From: Stercorarius parasiticus | Taxonomy: Eukaryota; Chordata; Aves; Charadriiformes; Stercorariidae | Reading direction: 5' to 3' | Length of the DNA stretch: 64,000 nt | NCBI GenBank assembly: GCA_013396915.1 | Contig: VWZL01002849.1 | Location: forward strand, 778,367 to 842,366 | Shown: piece after piece, positions 25,001 to 38,220 of the stretch | Position numbering within the stretch: position 1 is the stretch's first letter | Layout of the letters: every line of letters starts with the position of its first letter | Notes under the pieces: generated by a model | What the model was told of the DNA's origin: nothing | Database searches by the model: none | Seen by the model: only the letters and a program-made list of their open reading frames with translations | Translations under genes and position numbers: made by a program

Positions 25001-27955
25001 GAAATAGTTCTTGCTAATTTTCTTAACTAAAAAACATTTCATATAAAATTCTATTCACTTACCTTATCCAATGGTATTACATGTTAGACTTATTGAATTT
25101 GTATGGTTGCAACAAGCTTAAATTATTTAAGAAAAACCATATTTCATTTAGTTTAGCATTATTATTAAATTTAGAATCTCTTGAGCAGAACTGAGATCAA
25201 ATGTAAAAACTCCCCAAGGAAAGTGACACATCATTGGAGAAATGTTTCTTGGAGATTGTCATGAATAAGAACAATTAATTTGTTCTTTTAAAATGAGCTC
25301 AGATCTTTCATCTTATCTTTTAATTTGTATCAAAGCACCAAAAGTTCACATCACATTTCACATTTTTATAAGGTCTGGATATCTAGTGTTAATATAAGGG
25401 TTTAATTATGCTGCATTTATATATTGTTGATCTTGTGAGATGATGCATGTCTCCAAGAAATATCAAACAACTTCTGATCTCATTAGGAGCTAATGAAATT
25501 GATGCTTTTTTTCTCAGGAATTTCAGGGCTAGACCTGTAGTTTTAAAATTTAATTCTTTCGCATTAGTCTATTAAAGATTTGATATTCAAATTTAGTTGA
25601 CATACATTTTTTAAAATGGATTCTCATAAGAATGATTTAGGCTTCCCTAGGCAGCCTATTTTGATTTGCAAAATTGTGAAGTTAAAGATGGTTATGAAAT
25701 GTCCTATATTTACCAGTGGCTTCTCCTACAAAATTCAGTTCTTCTGAATTACAGGCCCTATGGAAAAAAAAAAACCAAAACCCAGCATATTTTTTTAATA
25801 GTCAGAGTTTTGAAAAATTTTCTTTTACATTTTAGATTATAATCATTTCAAGAATTGGAAGACTGGGATTTAGATGAAGGGATTTTGTTCCGAACATGTT
25901 TCAGAACTTCCTACTATGTCTTTCTTAGTTTTAAAGAGGTTCTATATAATAAATGAGACCTTTTTTAAAATTATTCCTTTTTGGGATTTAATAATTTTGC
26001 ATTAGCTTTCTCGTTCTTCACTATATGTTTGAAATCTGTTAAGATAAATCAATGCTACTGTAAAAACTAGAAGGTAAAGTCATTACCACTCCATAGTTCT
26101 AGAACTAAAAGGTAGAAAAACTCCATTTATTTTATATCTGAGAAAAGTTTTCAACGTTGAAGTTCTTTCTGACTAATGGAATTCTAAAGAATCTTGATCA
26201 ATTAAATTTATAATAATGTGGATTTGTTGTCATAAATACTTCTAAAAATAGAATATACTGCACTTAAAATCTAGGATGATATAATTTTAACGCTAATTCT
26301 TCCACAAACTGATAACACTAAAACAACCTCTGGTAAATCAAAGAACTGTGTGCTTGTGAAGACAGTAGATTGTTTTATCTGAATTTTTAAAGATTCTCCC
26401 TCCCTTTTAAATCTTTCTTCTACCCATGAGAACCCTCCTTTTATTTTAATGGGAGTAAATCCCTATCGTTTTGCCTTCTGAGTATTTAGATGTCCTTTTT
26501 TAGTAACCGTATGAGTAGAAGTGCCTTAGGCAGAATGACTTTAATCAAATACAGTATAAATAAAGCATTGCTATACCCTAATTTGAAGCAGGTGGCTTAT
26601 AAAGAGAATATTCACTACAGGAAACAACATTAAATAGAATAATTATATATAACGTAAATAAATAAACTTTTGTGTTAAATATTACACAAGATTATAGCTC
26701 TCCTATTGAAAAAAAGTTGTAATTGTGGAAGACAAAATACAGATCAAAACTATATACAAACCCAGAAAAAATAGATTTGAAATTCCGCAAGGATATAGAA
26801 TCATAAATAACAATTACAGTAAATTTAAGGACCATAGATCAGAATATAAATAGGAAGATTCATCTTGTAACTCAAATCATGAGGCAGTTTCATCTTTGTC
26901 CTGGCACCTAAGCAAGAGCTTAGGTGACCATTTTTTTCAGCCTAATATCATGTAGATAACTACAAGGATTACAAGGTATGATTCCAGGGTAACAGTTGGG
27001 TGGTAAACTGTGGGTGAAACTGTCATTAATCTAGTGATTTCACTTCTCAGGAACTAAAACACTCAAACGAGTTTCCTGGGCTGCTGATTATTGTAAATAT
27101 AGACAAATAGCATATTAGGATTATATAATGTAAGGTAGATCATACTGTTTCTTGGGGAGCTGTTTTATGCTCTAGCTTCTGAACTTTGTGTATGTATGCT
27201 GTATATTTCCCGGGGTTCCAGAAGAGTCAGACCACAGGGTAAATTAAAGAAGTTCAAGCAAGATGGTGCTGCTGGCTACCTGCTTCTTGTACATCAGCTA
27301 GACAGCCGTGAGTAAAAAGTTTGTGGTACCTGATAATTCTAGTGCCTTGCTGCAACCTGTTATTAAAAGAAGCTTCTCAGAGCATAAATTAGGTCAAAAT
27401 CTTGAGGTCTAGAGTACAACAAATATTTTCCAATGGAAAGCATTCCATATAGAGTTTTAGAAATGGTATAGAGAATGCAAAAATGCATGGGAGTCTGCGT
27501 GTGTACATCAACACTGGTTTCCTTGTATAAAAACATGGGCTTTAATGAAATGATCCAAATTGTGCAGTGAAAAATAAACAAATATTTAACTACTTCTAAA
27601 AATATGGAATAGTATTTTTCTTAATAACATTGACATTTTAAAACAAAATTTCTAAAAATAGAATCACTGATAAAAAAATGATTAATGACAAAATTTTTGG
27701 AATGTTATGTAGTTTGAATACACTTTGAAAGTTATGCTAGGCAGAAATCTTGTATACTTCAGAAGATATTTAAGGCTACTGTCTTCACCTACATGGTTGC
27801 TTGCTATTTCTTTTCAGCACAGCTAAATGCAAAGACCTCCCCCTTGATTAAGACTCACAGGATGTACTTAGCAAAGTCTACGTTATTTACTGGAAAAAGG
27901 CAAGGAAACGGTTCCAAAGGGCAAAGAAGTTGTCCTTTGAAATATGTGAGACCTT

Positions 27956-27991
27956 AGTGGATGAAGATCCAGTGGATCATGAAGATCCACT
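27956..27991 (+). repeat. Overlapping direct repeat and perfect 8-bp hairpin
   Basis: agtggatgaagatcc is followed at once by agtggatcatgaagatcc, a near duplicate. Within the second copy AGTGGATC pairs with GATCCACT across loop ATGAA. This is a compact local rearrangement. Confidence 0.7.
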
Positions 27992-28800
27992 CCACGTGAG
28001 CCCTCAGTGACAGGAAATGCAAAAAATACATGGTTACATATATAAAGAAATAGCAAAAAGTAGTAGAAGAATGCAAAGAGATGGGATTTTATGTCTGCTA
28101 ATCTCACTGGTGGAACAACATTTAGACAATCTGAACAGTTTCACCATCTATAGTTTTCTAAAATTAAGTTGGGAAAAAAAAAAAAGAGACATTACAGAAC
28201 AAAAGAACCATGCATTGTAACCAACTGATGGAGAGAAAGATCCCTGGTAAAGAGTACTCTGAGACCCTCATTTGTTTATTTTATTAAAGAGAAGATTCAG
28301 TTTGATCGCCGTATGTAAACATCTTCATGAGAAGAAAAACAGAGAGTGCTGTGAAGTTCTTCTATTACCAGAGAAAGGAATAAAAAGAATTCACTTCTGG
28401 AAGCTGGAATCAAATAAACTCAACTGCAAAGAACATCTTTCTTTTCCTTTTGACTGATCCGTCTTTTGCACAAATGTGTCATTTCATGACCTGTAAAGTT
28501 TAGGCATACAGAATTTAACCTTGTAAAGGGGTTTGCTGCCTTCTAGATGAGAAGAACGTAAAGAGAATTTGTGTTTGTAACTTGCTTACTCCTAGCCTTC
28601 AATTTGCATATACTCACTTTTTTTTTTGCAACTTTTCCGGCCTACCTGTACTTTGGTTCCAGATTTGCTCCACAATATCTCCTCTCTCCTGGGGCCAGTC
28701 AACACCTGAGATTTACTTTGTCCATGAACTAGCATCCTGAATTACCTCCATTCCCTAGCTTGTCCATTCTTTAAAGATCTGTTTCTTTAAGAGACCCATG

Positions 28801-28860
28801 ATCCTGGGAAAGAGCTATACTTTCCCCACTATCCTGGGAAAGAGCTATAACTTCCCCACA
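28801..28860 (+). repeat. Tandem duplication of a 30-base unit
   Basis: Two adjacent 30-base units each begin atcctgggaaagagctata and end in ttccccac plus one base. They differ at only three positions, so the duplication is probably recent relative to the surrounding sequence. Confidence 0.9.
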
Positions 28861-29610
28861 CTGAACACTGTTACATTGTAAAACCTAAAACAAGCTTTGG
28901 CCCTGTAAACATTTCCATTCATGTGTTTATGCAATAATTTTGAAAGAAACAAAATTATTGAAGTACCAAAAAGCTCCAAGTGCAAGACCACAAAAATATA
29001 TACTTTGATGTGACAATTTCTTGTCACACAAGCAAGAACAAAAAGCTCTCATATTTTGTTTAAAAAAAATTATTTTTTCAAAAATGAGCTGTCAACAGCA
29101 TGAAGAACTGTGAATTTGGCTTTTTTGTGTATCTGTGAGGATTTTTTTTTAGCATGCACAGCTATCATCAGTTTCTCTGGTTTGTATTACAGTTACGACA
29201 TCCCACACTGAATTGCTTTTTGATAGGAATCCACAATAATAATGCTGAGGTCCAATAGCGTATTTTTCAAGCCAGATAATGTATTACAAGTCTAGACAAA
29301 GTAACAGTTAACCAAATAGCCCTCTCATTTCCACAGGAACATGTCTACCTGAGCGGGTGGAGGTTGACTTAAACTCTTCTGCCCAGATTCCAAGCGGGTG
29401 AGGAAAAAAAATCAGCCATAGCCTGGGGGCTGTACAGCTCCATTAGTGAGGCACTTTGCCTTGGAAAATTTTCAGAGTCGGGTGCCGCACTACTAACAAA
29501 ACTGTCTGGCTTCCTGGCAGACAAGTTGGTGTATGGGCACAAGATTTGGGGAGAAGAAGGAGAAGAGCAACGACAAAACATCTCCCAAAGTCAATGAATG
29601 CTTGCTTGAG

Positions 29611-29639
29611 AAAACAAACAAACAAACAAACTAACAAAT
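29611..29639 (+). repeat. (CAAA)n simple repeat
   Basis: Tandem caaa units with one ctaa interruption. Confidence 0.85.
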
Positions 29640-31447
29640 AAGAATTCAGTTTTACAAAGTGATGTCCCTTGGTGTTTTGATACAGGCAGACACTATTAAG
29701 AAGGCACGGAATGAGTAATAGGCTTATGGTAATGAATCGGTCCTTTTTCTCTCTCCAGCTTTTCCACATATGCCTCAAGAAATATAAAATGTAATGCAGT
29801 TAAGATATCATGAAATAAAAATGAAAAGTCAGGCTAAGTAGTCTATTATGGAAATGGCCACAGAGTATGCAAAAGTCATCACAACAGAGGAGGAAATGCA
29901 TTGAAAAAGCTTTTGTCTTCAAAATCGAAGAGATGGACTTCTATGGATGTGCATTCTAAAAGTTATTGCTACAAATGTTCACGGATGTACTAACTTACAT
30001 GCTATCTCTTACACTTTATCACCAAAAGCTTCATTCCTCTCAAAGTAACTTTAAAGAAGTGAGAAAATATTGAAGCTTACTGCTGATGGGTCCTATCACA
30101 AAATAGTACCTACTGTGTTACAGTTATTATCATCGTTTATCACTCTTTTTAGTTTGCATTGTAGTGAATTACTCATTTTTTATCAGTACAAAATAATTCT
30201 AAGAAAAAACTCCAACACTTGCACAACTCACAATTTTTTGTATAATTTTATGTGGCCTTCTCATGATCTTTTCTTTGGATTATACTTGAAATAACAAAGA
30301 ATATTCTGTGAATATACAGGAGTATGTGGACAGATTGTATCTGCAGAATGCTGGACACAGGCTCAGTTTCTGAGCATGAGTTCTGTTACCTTTTGTTCCA
30401 TAATATCAGATTATATCACACAGACAAATCCAACATAAACCATTGTTACTATTATTGTATAAAATAAATAATAGGCACCCTTGACATCATTCTCTGATAA
30501 GACTAGCTAATAATGTGCTATTAAAAAGTACATGAAAGATTTGTGATGTACTTTAATGTCTTCACATCACTGCTTGCAAGCTCCTTAATCTTCAAAATTA
30601 CAGCCAAATTAAACAATTTGATTCATTTTACAGAATAACAGTATTTATTGCTATAATTTAAATGAATTAATTCTTTAGCAGATTCTTGTTTTCCCCCTCT
30701 TGCATATCTCTGTATTTTCCTTTAAAAAACATGTATCTTATGGAAAGCAAATACAAATACTTACATTTATCATTATCTGCCTTTTAGGTTATACAATACA
30801 GCTATGCAGGTTTTCTGCTACATACAGTAATTCCCTAAGTTAGAAATAGAATATTCCTCCCACACCAAATCCTGAACAAATGCAGTAGTAAAATCGCTTG
30901 CTATGATGCTGTGATATGTCAGCTGTCAGGCAAAATGTACTTCATTGGAATTTCTTTACTGGACAAAAAGTCACACCTCAGACATACTTACACAGCAGAT
31001 CTGTTAAGTCTGGCACACCAAACAGGAGACACAGAACTTACCCTTTACCTTGCGCCTATTTCCCCTCATGAGTCACCCCTAGACATGCCTCTCTTACCCA
31101 GTCCTTGGTGTAGGCTCACCTCCCCTGGTGTCACCCTATACACATTGCAGAACTAGGCATGTACCACAGGGCATCTGGGTAAAAGTAATAGAAGTTTGAG
31201 AAAACTCATGTCTCTCCTCCATCCCTTCTCTTCAGATGTACCCTGCTATACCATTCCTCTAACATTTCTGTTGCCCTCTATTCCAGTCTAGCTACCAAGG
31301 AAAAACACAGTAAGGAGACAAGCAAACAAACTGTCCTCTCCTGCCCCAACAACTCAAATGGTTTAAAATAGTGCCAGACAGAAGTACTGGATGGTAGAAA
31401 ATGACCCACAAGGTCAAAAGTTCACCAATTAATAGCATACTGCCATT

Positions 31448-31460
31448 AAAAAAAAAAAAA
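31448..31460 (+). repeat. Homopolymer A run (13 bases)
   Basis: An uninterrupted A run with no recognisable retroposed body beside it. Confidence 0.85.
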
Positions 31461-31982
31461 TTCACTGTCACCAGCTGTACCATATTTCCAGTATTTTAGA
31501 CTTACACAGAGTGCATTGGTGATTAGGAAGATTAACGCAGAGAAGGCAAAATTCACTGCACAGCAGAATACAGGACATGAATTTAGACTGCATTCTTGCA
31601 GCTTCTTGTATGGGATCACAGAATTTCTCAGACGCCCCAGCATGCTGTCATGACCTTTCTCCAGATAAATAGCCCAGAAAGAGAGCCACCACCAGCAGAT
31701 ATAAGAAGCCTGAATTCTTCTTGCATCAGTATACTAAGCGGTACAGTTTGTTTGAAACTGGTGCAAAAGGTAAGAAAACAGTCTCTCTTTGAGCTCAAAA
31801 TATTTGGAAGTGTTGTAAAAGGACACCTGTATTGGACTGGATATAACAATAAATATCAGTGTAAGTCACTGTGCAGCCCTTGCCTTTTGCTTTCACTGTA
31901 GTGTTTAAACAAAGGTAGACAGAAAAGAATTGTCCTAAACATGAGTTCTTCTTTTGTATTTGAGCAAAGATTACAGAATTTG

Positions 31983-32032
31983 GAGGCAAGAAGAGGAGAT
32001 AGGAAGGAAGAGAGGAGGGCAGGGAGGGAAGT
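31983..32032 (+). repeat. Purine-rich low-complexity tract
   Basis: About 50 bases dominated by gagg, gaagg and ggga motifs with only isolated pyrimidines. The complementary strand is accordingly open and proline/serine/leucine-rich, which is an artefact of composition. Confidence 0.7.
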
Positions 32033-33469
32033 GACAACATTTATTTATGACTTCGCGAAATAACTCAAAACTCATATTCTGACTTAAATATCAGTATCCC
32101 AAATTCAGCATTTTTGCTCTACATACTTATATCATTGTCATGCTCATAATTTGGAGGACAAAAGCTGATGCTATTCATGCAGTAGGTAAAAGTTATAAAA
32201 TTTTACTGGAGAAAGCTTTTCCTTGTTTTTCTGTCAAACAAAAGCAGAGAACTTGATGCATTTTTTAAGGTTTGTCTTTTCTTATGAAAATACAGCAGAA
32301 GTAATTTTGCTTTCTCTAAATAAAAATGACTCTATGCGTTTAATAGGTTTCTGGTTGATCAGATTTTGGGCAAAAGGTTACCATGCTCTTCTGAATGGCA
32401 AGCTAAACTTGTTTTCACTTCACTAGAATCTTGTTCAGAGGACATGGTTCAATTGAACTGAACTAAAGGGTTATGATCATGCATAATATGGGTACAGTTC
32501 TTCATAGTTATACAGAGGTGATCTGAAACTTTTTTCTGCAACTTTGACCTTAATATTGTGCAATAGCATTCTGAATTTCTATAAATCAAAAAAATTCATT
32601 ATCATTAACACAAGACCTTCACATGGACTTTACTTTGAATCATTCAGTGTCTTTTAATATTAGCTTATGTTTTTAATTAAGATATGCACAATATACGAAA
32701 TTTCACTAAGTGTCCTTCAAGAAGCTTTGATGATAATACAAAATGATGCAAAGGAAAGAATTTGCTTTTAATAACTCCAAAATTATATTATTCTGGTCTA
32801 TAATTCTGAGGGCTTGATTCATTTTGTGGGGGAGGGGAGGAAAAGGGTATTTCAGTATGGTTAATTAAGATGAAGATTCTCATTAACTGAAGCAAATGTT
32901 AAATGGCCCAAGGGAGTGCATAAATAATAGACTCAGTAATAAACTGTAGTATACTGAAGATGAGGAAAATAACTTTAAAAATGCTTTTGCAGATTTACCA
33001 ATTACAATAGCTTCCAGCAGTGCCACATCAACCTGCAAAGAACTTAAACTACCATTTCTTCTGTTTCCAGAAGTGCTTCAGAATAATTAAACTATTTTGA
33101 ATCAAAGTTTCTCAACCTGCTTATTAAAATAAAAATAGGCAAAATAGTTGTTATAATATTGTGGACTCCTGGTGGTTATATATTTCATAATTGAAATAGG
33201 TCTTTCCTAGAAGGGCAGTACTTCTTGAAATGAAATACATTAATATACTTACATTTTATTGTAATTAACTGTAGTGGTTAGTATGTGTGTTATTGTTGCA
33301 GGAAGATGATTTTGTCATTATGAAGCTATCGTGTGGCAAACAGTGGTACTAAACAGTAGTTCTAGTCTTATCACAGTAACAGCTCTACAAAAAGTCACTG
33401 TTATGTATGGATCTCCTTTACACAAGAAACCACAGGATGGTATGTGTTTCAAAGGGGGTTTTTTTGGAA

Positions 33470-34067
33470 TGTAAATAAAGGTTAACCCCTGTAGGCAGCT
33501 GAGCCCCACCCAGTTGCTCTCACTCCCCCCCAACAGGAAGGGGGAGAGAATCTGGAGGGTACAAGTGAGAAAAACTCGTGGGTTGAGATAAAGACAGTTT
33601 AATATGGCAAGCAATGCTGTGCATGCACGCAAAGCAAAAGAAGGAATACATTCACTGTTTCCCATTGGCAGGCAGGTGTTCAGCCACTTTCAGGGAAACA
33701 GGACTTCATCACACGTAATGGTCAATTGGGAAGACAGATGTCCTAACTCTGAATGTCCCCATTTCCTACTTCTTTCCCCCAGCTTTTATTACTGAGCATG
33801 ACATTATGGGGTATGGAGTATCCCCTTGGTCAGTTTGGGTCATTTGTCCCAGCTGTGTTCCCCCTCCCAACTCCTTGTGGACACCCAGCCTACTCACGGG
33901 CAGGGCAGCGTGAAGAGAAGAAAAGAACCTGACACTGTGTAAGCATTGCTCAACAATAATATAAACATACCTGTGTTGTCAACACTGTTTTGGTCACAAA
34001 TTCAAAACAGCACCATACGGGCTGCTATGAAGAAAAAAACCCCTCCATCTTGGACAAAACCAGTCCA
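33470..34067 (-). mobile_element. Solo LTR, avian endogenous retrovirus family A (minus strand)
   Basis: Read on the minus strand, this matches the two other family A LTRs at 37770 and 43609 over most of its length. Shared blocks (plus-strand text) are ggttaacccctg near the left edge, ctcgtgggttgagataaaga, cagtttaat (the ATTAAA poly(A) signal inverted), agcttttattactgagcatg (the inverted TATA-like region) and tggacaaaaccagtcca at the right edge. No gag, pol or env sequence lies beside it, so it is a solo LTR. The left edge is eroded and no target-site duplication was found, so the ends are approximate. Confidence 0.88.
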
Positions 34068-34133
34068 ACTATAAACAATCATTTAGACTGGAAAGACTAA
34101 CTAAGTTCCAACAGGCTCAAGAAAACAGAAAAT

Positions 34134-34290
34134 AATAGAATCACAGTATAATTTTGCTTGAAAGGAATCTGTAGAGATTACCTGGTTTAATCGTTTGCTC
34201 AAAGCAGAGTCAGATTCAACATTAGATCAGGTTGCTCTGAGCTTTATCCAGGTGAGTTTTGAAAACCTCCACAACCAGCAAGTAATTTTT
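34134..34290 (-). mobile_element. Degenerate CR1 LINE 3' fragment (minus strand)
   Basis: It begins tagaatcacagtataatttt, a decayed octamer tail. It continues with gaaaggaatctgtagagatt, tttgctcaaagcagagtcag, aggttgctctgagctttatc and gttttgaaaacctccac, which follow the CR1 3' order. It lies 66 bases from the family A LTR, so the LTR may have landed close to an older CR1. Confidence 0.75.
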
Positions 34291-35383
34291 GGTATTTTTT
34301 GTCTTTAATTCTTCTAACACTTTTCCTACATTCAGTAAGAGCTAACTGAAACATCTCTTAACCTACGGTTCCTTTGGTGGCTCAGTTTGTGTCTTACATT
34401 TCCAGCACCAACAAGCCATGAGCAATCATCAGCAGACAATCTATTGAAATAATTACCTTCCCAGGACTGACTTTGGTTCTCAACCATACAAGTGTTCCTT
34501 TAGTTCATTATGACATCCTTCTGATGGATCACTCCATTCCCTTGTACCTGATACAGTCTGGAAGGCTCAAACACAAACTGTTTTGCAAACCAAGACCTTG
34601 AAAGAAATGTATTTTGAAAACTTTTATTTTAGTGGTATATTTGAGCATAATCTCTAAACTTTTGGCAGGGGAGAACTTAAACTTCGGAATTATGATGAAA
34701 CCTAAACTGAAATTTTGATGAAACATCTGAAATGGCGTTTTCAAAAGCATGTGAAATTGATCTACTATCACTTCCATTACCTGAGCAGATTCTTTTCAAC
34801 ACAAAATTAACAGGAAAAAAGCTAAGCACATTGTTGATAGCTTTTAGATAACTTAACATTTTTTGTTTAATATTTAACACTGTGCAGATTTTCTGATTAG
34901 TTATCTACACCTTTGTTGAGGTTAAAAACCCCCTTACAATAGTTTAAAAGCTGTGGAAGCGGAGATCAGAATTGGCTTGTAAACTTCATTTTAAAATGAA
35001 GTTTCTTCACTACTGGGATATTTCTTTAACTTAAATTCCATTATGAATTCTATTTGTATTGGAAAATTGAAAACACCACCACAAAGAATGGAAAGTGACT
35101 AGTTTTTTTAGGAAAAAAAAGAAGCCACTGACATTTAGGTCTTTAGGTCACCAACTGACACCTTGCCCTCCTGTACATTCCCCCCACCCCCAGCAAAAAC
35201 CTTTAGGTTAACAGTACAGATTTGGTAGAAAGAGAATATTTTTTCTTATGAACTTATAAATGGTGAACTTTATGATAACCACATCTCAAGTCCACACTTC
35301 AAATAACTTTTATTTGGGAGAGGAGAATTTTTTCTATGCCATTAAGTCTGCAGTATTGCTATACTGAAATTATTTTAGAAAAG

Positions 35384-35406
35384 TTTTTGTTTGTTTGTTT
35401 GTTTTT
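35384..35406 (+). repeat. (TTTG)n microsatellite
   Basis: Tandem gttt units preceded and followed by T-rich sequence. Confidence 0.85.
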
Positions 35407-36889
35407 GCTTTTTTCTTATCAATATATGTTTACAAAATATCCATTATTCTGGTCAGATAAGGCTGAGCCAGGTATACCCACACACAGGTTTTTAAAGAGC
35501 CTACACATCTCAAATGTCAGGCTTTTAAAAGGCTTACTCATCTTTCACGCTCAGAATTGGCCTCTTTTACACTTCCTTATCATCAAATCTATTTGGAGTT
35601 CTCCCCTACAGGAAACAATTGAATAATCATAATTGAAGTGTACAGTTGAAAACAACCATAAACCTTCATTACACACATCTTTGGATACCCTTAAACAGAC
35701 ACTCAATCAGGCACTATTCTAAGAAATAAAAAATAACAAATGTTTATTTGAGACCAAGACCTCCATTAAAAGGCATATCTTTCTCCAACAAAACAATCAG
35801 ATTTATCTGCATTTCAAATGCATGGCTGTATGTCACTGAGGTCAGCAAGGAGAAATACACACAAAAGGAAAGCACAGGGTTAAATACTTTCTTGAAATAA
35901 TGGATCTCTGTACTGGATGATCTCTCTAAGGTCTATAATAACAGATCTCTAATTTCATTTTTAGAAATAAAAAAGTCACTTCAGACAACTATTTTGTTTC
36001 TGCTGCTTCAGTTGTCATTTGCCCCTGCTTTTTTGGAGTTTTTTTAGTTGGTTGGTTGTTTTTATGTTTGGTTTTGGTTTTTTTTAGTGGAAGGGAGTGT
36101 AGAAACAGGAGGAACTTGTAAAGCTCAGCAGTGGATACCCACATACTGACTCATGCTGAATCATACAGTTTAGTCAGTGAATATAGCAGGGTTCAAATTT
36201 GCAGCCTGTCATCAGGGAAAAAATGCCACAAAACCAAAGATACAGAAACTAGACACTTCGTTTGCATTATGTAAATTACAGATTAGCAATCATTTTGCAA
36301 CTGTCATCTCAGATAGGTATCTGTAAACCCCATATAGTTGGTAGAATACATTATAGCTGGTTTAATTGCATCTCCGCTGACTTCATATCTACATCTAAAT
36401 GGACTGACTGCAGTTGAATCAATAGCCATCTGATCTTTTTCACTGAACCTGGTCTTATTCACTCTTTTAATTGGGAGGAAACACTGATCTACAAACCTCT
36501 AGTTTACCTGTCCAGTCAATGTGTTTTTCAGCATGGGATCTGAATCAGGCAGACTTAGATCTGTCCCAGCCCTCTTCCTTAGCTACAAGACCAATTACAT
36601 CAGCAGTCACTGGCATCCTGGATAAACAAGATCCTCCTAGTAGCCACTGTGACAAGACAGGTTAATTGTAAAATATTGCGCGTTGCTGACTCTTGAAGCA
36701 GCAAAGAAAGCAATTAATGTAAACTAAGTTGAAGAAGCACCTGCTGTGTGTGTTTTGAGAGTGGTCTTTTCCAGGCAATTAATTCAATTGCCCAAAATGT
36801 AAATATCTGAGGAGGTAAGCATAGCAGCATATGAAAACACTTGCAGTTCAAACTGCTTCTTTTTCTGTCAAATGTTGAAACGCACTGAG

Positions 36890-36950
36890 GCAGATTCCCC
36901 AGCTGGTGTAAATTGTATATACTCCCAATGATTTCAACTGATAGTTTTCC
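36890..36950. repeat. Relic of an ancient amniote palindromic repeat
   Basis: The order cagattccccagctggtgta, aattg, actccc, aatgatttcaactga matches the familiar sauropsid repeat pattern (cagatcctcagctggtgtaaat ... attgacttcaatgga). It is diverged but collinear. I do not assign a family name. Confidence 0.45.
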
Positions 36951-37482
36951 CTATTCAATATATGGCTAATTCACTTTTTCACAGATTGGATGTAAGTAGG
37001 AATAAAGAAACAGAAAGGTGAGCTGAGGAACTTACCAAACCTACAGCTTCCCTACCTTTTTCTATCACTATATGGACACAAAGTGTCAAGGAGCTAGGTG
37101 CGTGCACGACTGTGTGCATCCCCTTCCTTCCTCTTCAGAACTGGTGCATCTTCTGAAAGTGGAGATGAGGGGCCTTCGTAGGTCACCTACTTGTCAAGAT
37201 AAGAGCTGTGATACTAAAAAATTCCAAGCAGGTTTTTATCTAATGGGATAAAATCCAGCAGTGATGGAGCCTCCAGAGCTCCAAAAGAAATCTAGGTAGT
37301 GAGTACTGTATCAATAAAACAGAACACAAGCACTGGAAGTGGAAGTTTTACTGTGAATTTAACGTGAGCAGAATACACTGATAAGAAGACTATGGAGCAA
37401 ATCAATCCATAATTTAATCACACTGAATGCAGTGGAAAAACCCAAGGGATTAGGTCGCTATCTTGCAGGTGTAACTTTCATT

Positions 37483-37498
37483 AAAAAAAAAAAAAAAA
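37483..37498 (+). repeat. Homopolymer A run (16 bases)
   Basis: An uninterrupted A run immediately before the GC-rich segment that starts near 37500. It could mark the edge of an old insertion, but no body was recognised to its left. Confidence 0.85.
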
Positions 37499-37499
37499 G

Positions 37500-37769
37500 G
37501 TAGGACGATGCTGTTATCACTGACTTCCTTTAACAAGGCAGCTGCTCTCGGACGAGGCTTTGACACAAGGCCCAGATTGAGCAGTGGTTGCCATCAAGTT
37601 GCAGCTTCCCTGGGCCTGCACCCATTACCCACTGATGCACACATCGTCGGTGCCATCCCCAGGTAGGTGCCCGATGCCCAAGGCTGAGGCTGTCCCAGTG
37701 CCCCTGGCTGCCCTTCTCCTGGCTGGGACATGGGGCAGGCCCTGGGTGTCAGGCCTTGCCCTGACCCAC
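37500..37769. repeat. GC-rich segment, left part, split by an LTR insertion
   Basis: A block of high G and C content with several CG dinucleotides stands in AT-rich surroundings. It contains gccctgggtgtcaggccttg and similar text. Comparable GC-rich text resumes directly after the LTR at 38352-38425, so the two pieces were probably one block before the LTR landed. An open frame (37584-38168) runs from this block into the LTR but shows no domain. It may be an old repeat or a small CpG-rich patch. I cannot name a family. Confidence 0.4.
37765..37769 (+). repeat. Possible target-site duplication (left), cccac
   Basis: The five bases before the LTR start read cccac and those after its end (38352-38356) read accac, a four-of-five match. 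This is compatible with a 5-base duplication that has since mutated. Confidence 0.4.
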
Positions 37770-38033
37770 TGTTGTGGTTTTGGCTGCTATGATGTTGACT
37801 TTCTTACTGGTAGCTGGTATAGTGCTGTGTTTTGGATTTCGGAAAAGAATGGTGTTGATAGCCCACTAATGTTTTTGGTTGTTGCTAAGCAGTCAAGGAA
37901 TTTTCTGCTTCTCACACCACCCTGCCAGCAAGTAGGCTGGGAGTGCACAAGAAGTTGGGAGGACACACAGCCAGGAGAGCTGACCCCAACTGACCAAAGC
38001 GATATTCCATACTATGTGATGCCATACTCAGAA

Positions 38034-38039
38034 TATAAA
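38034..38039 (+). promoter_or_regulatory. TATA box of the family A LTR
   Basis: tataaa lies within agaatataaagctt, in the expected U3 position of the LTR. The equivalent sites in the two minus-strand copies are the more decayed aataaaag and gataaaag. Confidence 0.65.
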
Positions 38040-38220
38040 GCTTGGGAAAGAAGAAGGAAGGGGGGGGATGTTCAGTTACGGTGTTTTGTCTTCCCAAGTC
38101 ACTATTATGTGTGGTGGATCCCTGCTTTCCTCAAGATGGCTGATCACTTGGCTGCTGATGGGAAGTGATAAATGAATTTCTTGTTTTGCTTTGCTTGTAT
38201 GCACGGCCTTTGCTTTACCT

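Larger units (their letters stand above)
21452..33469. other. Continuation of the repeat-poor AT-rich stretch
   Basis: I saw no CR1, LTR, RNA gene or protein domain. Simple features are pyrimidine-rich tracts at 21806-21853 and 21984-22040, a direct-plus-inverted repeat at 27956-27991, a 30-base tandem duplication at 28801-28860, a CAAA tract at 29611-29639, an A run at 31448-31460 and a purine-rich tract at 31983-32032. Short open frames on both strands have no known motifs. Confidence 0.5.
34291..37499. other. Intergenic DNA without recognised genes
   Basis: AT-rich sequence with a TTTG tract at 35384-35406, a TTGG/TTTGG-rich patch near 36047-36088, a putative ancient repeat relic at 36890-36950 and a 16-base A run at 37483-37498. 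No coding evidence was seen. Confidence 0.55.

Noticed and set aside
37584..38168. 194-codon plus-strand open frame as a gene
   Set aside because: It runs from a GC-rich block straight into a solo LTR (starting at 37770), so the second two thirds are retroviral U3/R sequence that is normally non-coding.
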